Source: Asticcacaulis sp. AC460
Lineage (GTDB): Bacteria; Pseudomonadota; Alphaproteobacteria; Caulobacterales; Caulobacteraceae
DNA length: 64,000 bases
NCBI RefSeq assembly: GCF_000495795.1
Contig: NZ_AWGD01000011.1
Span: 124,001 to 188,000, forward strand
Reading direction: 5' to 3'
Part shown: piece by piece, positions 63,206 to 64,000 of the stretch
Position numbering within the stretch: the first letter of the stretch is position 1
How the letters are laid out: each line of letters opens with the position of its first letter
Position numbers and translations under genes: made by a program
The notes under the pieces: generated by a model
The model's database searches: none
What the model saw: only the letters and a program-made list of their open reading frames with translations
What the model was told of the DNA's origin: nothing

Positions 63206-64000
63206 GTGCCGCGCCCGACCCTGGAAGACATCTTCGCCGAACCGGATGAATTCGGCTTGCTGAATGTAACCTTGCGTGCGGCTTCGTCGCGTCCGTCGGC
63301 GGATGGCGGTGCGGCCATTATGCGCGATGTGACGGGCTTTTTTCAGCGCACGGGCCGCCTGCCCGATGCGGACGCCGACGACCACGAAGAAATGCGCCTG
63401 GGGACCATCTGGTCTCGTATGTCGGCGACGGCGTCCGAAGCCATGCGCAACGAAGATCATCTCGGCCTGCTGACCCGGTCGGTGCAAAAGCGCGAACCGT
63501 CGTGGCGGGACGATCCGGACGGGGACGAGATTCCCGATAGCCTGGACGACATTCTGGGCGATGACGAATTTGGCATAGACGATGATGTTTTTTCGCTGCG
63601 CCACGTCACGCCGTCGGCGGAGCGTCTGGTCCCCGACCATCGCGCCGAGTTCACGCCGTGCCGTGATTTTGCGAACTTCCAGGCTTTGTTCGACGATATG
63701 CAGGCCGCGCTGGATGCCGGCGATCGCGTGGCGACCCGCATCGAGAAGCGTGCGATCATCGAGCCTTTGGAAGGTGATTTCTTTATCCGCAACGGCCTGT
63801 TGGCCTATATCGCCGAAAAGGGCGAGATGACCATGCGTGGCGGTGCCCGCGACCATCGGCTGCGGGTGATCTTTTCCAATGGCACCGAGAGCGACCCGCT
63901 GATGTCATCGTTCCGCAAGTCTTTGAACGACGACAAGACCGCGCGCGTGGTGCAAAGGCCGGGTATGGGGCCGCTCGACCCGGAATTCGACGCCGACCGG
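63206..64000 (+). CDS. YeeC-like protein, N-terminal part (3' end beyond window)
   Basis: Open frame from GTG 63206 to the window end (265 codons), two bases after the helicase stop. Visible parts are an acidic N-terminus with a helical MRLGTIWSRMSATASEAM segment, an acidic spacer (IPDSLDDILGDDEFGIDDD), RDFANFQALFDDMQAAL, and RLRVIFSNGTESDPLMSSF. The last block resembles the lead-in to a GIY-YIG nuclease domain in YeeC-like proteins. The nuclease core itself would lie beyond 64000, so the nuclease call rests on the N-terminal resemblance and gene order. Confidence 0.7.
   Translation, partial: MPRPTLEDIFAEPDEFGLLNVTLRAASSRPSADGGAAIMRDVTGFFQRTGRLPDADADDHEEMRLGTIWSRMSATASEAMRNEDHLGLLTRSVQKREPSWRDDPDGDEIPDSLDDILGDDEFGIDDDVFSLRHVTPSAERLVPDHRAEFTPCRDFANFQALFDDMQAALDAGDRVATRIEKRAIIEPLEGDFFIRNGLLAYIAEKGEMTMRGGARDHRLRVIFSNGTESDPLMSSFRKSLNDDKTARVVQRPGMGPLDPEFDADR

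Noticed and set aside
58422-64000. BREX or DISARM system
   Set aside because: No PglZ, BrxL, DUF1998 or phospholipase-D partner is present; methyltransferase and helicase match the yeeA/yeeB type better.

Overview
The window is high-GC alphaproteobacterial DNA. The many large TonB-dependent receptors, the 7-1-7 Fur-type boxes, the Tat-like and Sec leaders on pectinolytic enzymes, and the dense families of intergenic palindromes all suggest Caulobacteraceae, most like Asticcacaulis or Caulobacter. That placement is an inference from gene content; no marker gene is present.

Region 1 (1-15.7 kb) is an iron block read mainly from the minus strand. It holds a siderophore receptor cut by the window edge, a DUF4198 protein, a haem-type TonB receptor followed by DUF4198 and EF-hand proteins, and a tightly overlapping PepSY / DUF2271 / ApbE / membrane-anchored flavoreductase operon. 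A feoA-feoB-small Cys-rich gene cluster follows. Five transcription starts carry boxes of the form TGCGAAT-N-ATTCGCA. Inserted in the block are an alpha/beta-hydrolase gene bracketed by two copies of a palindromic element (2.8-4.35 kb) and an acetylesterase of the sialate-esterase type.

Region 2 (15.7-23.6 kb) holds a metallophosphoesterase lipoprotein and a TetR regulator. The regulator is divergent from a complete RND efflux operon (adaptor, pump, outer-membrane channel).

Region 3 (23.7-54.3 kb) is a carbohydrate-utilisation region aimed at pectin. It starts with a ThuA / sugar-dehydrogenase / cytochrome c fusion and two TonB receptors. Then come CE12, GH2, PL10, CE8, GH43, PL1 and GH95 enzymes, many with overlapping stop and start codons. 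Two very large Caulobacter-type TonB receptors follow, one with an STN signalling domain, next to a FecR anti-sigma factor and an ECF sigma factor. A double-propeller GH43 protein ends the region. The sigma gene and the STN receptor share a promoter-like pattern (TGTC, 18 bp, CGTCTCAT).

Region 4 (54.5-64 kb) is accessory DNA beginning at tRNA-Leu(CAG). The tRNA 3' end is duplicated at 56254-56277. Between the copies lie a Phd/PemK-like toxin-antitoxin pair and a decayed DUF1016/YhcG nuclease. Beyond them are a ParDE pair, an AT-rich membrane coiled-coil protein of unknown function, and a three-gene set: an MmeI/YeeA-like DNA methyltransferase, a DEAD-type helicase, and the start of a YeeC-like protein whose predicted nuclease domain is outside the window. 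This set looks like a defence or restriction-type system and is the most interesting part of the window.

Intergenic space is rich in repeated palindromic elements of at least five kinds. They sit at operon ends and operon junctions and carry no credible genes.
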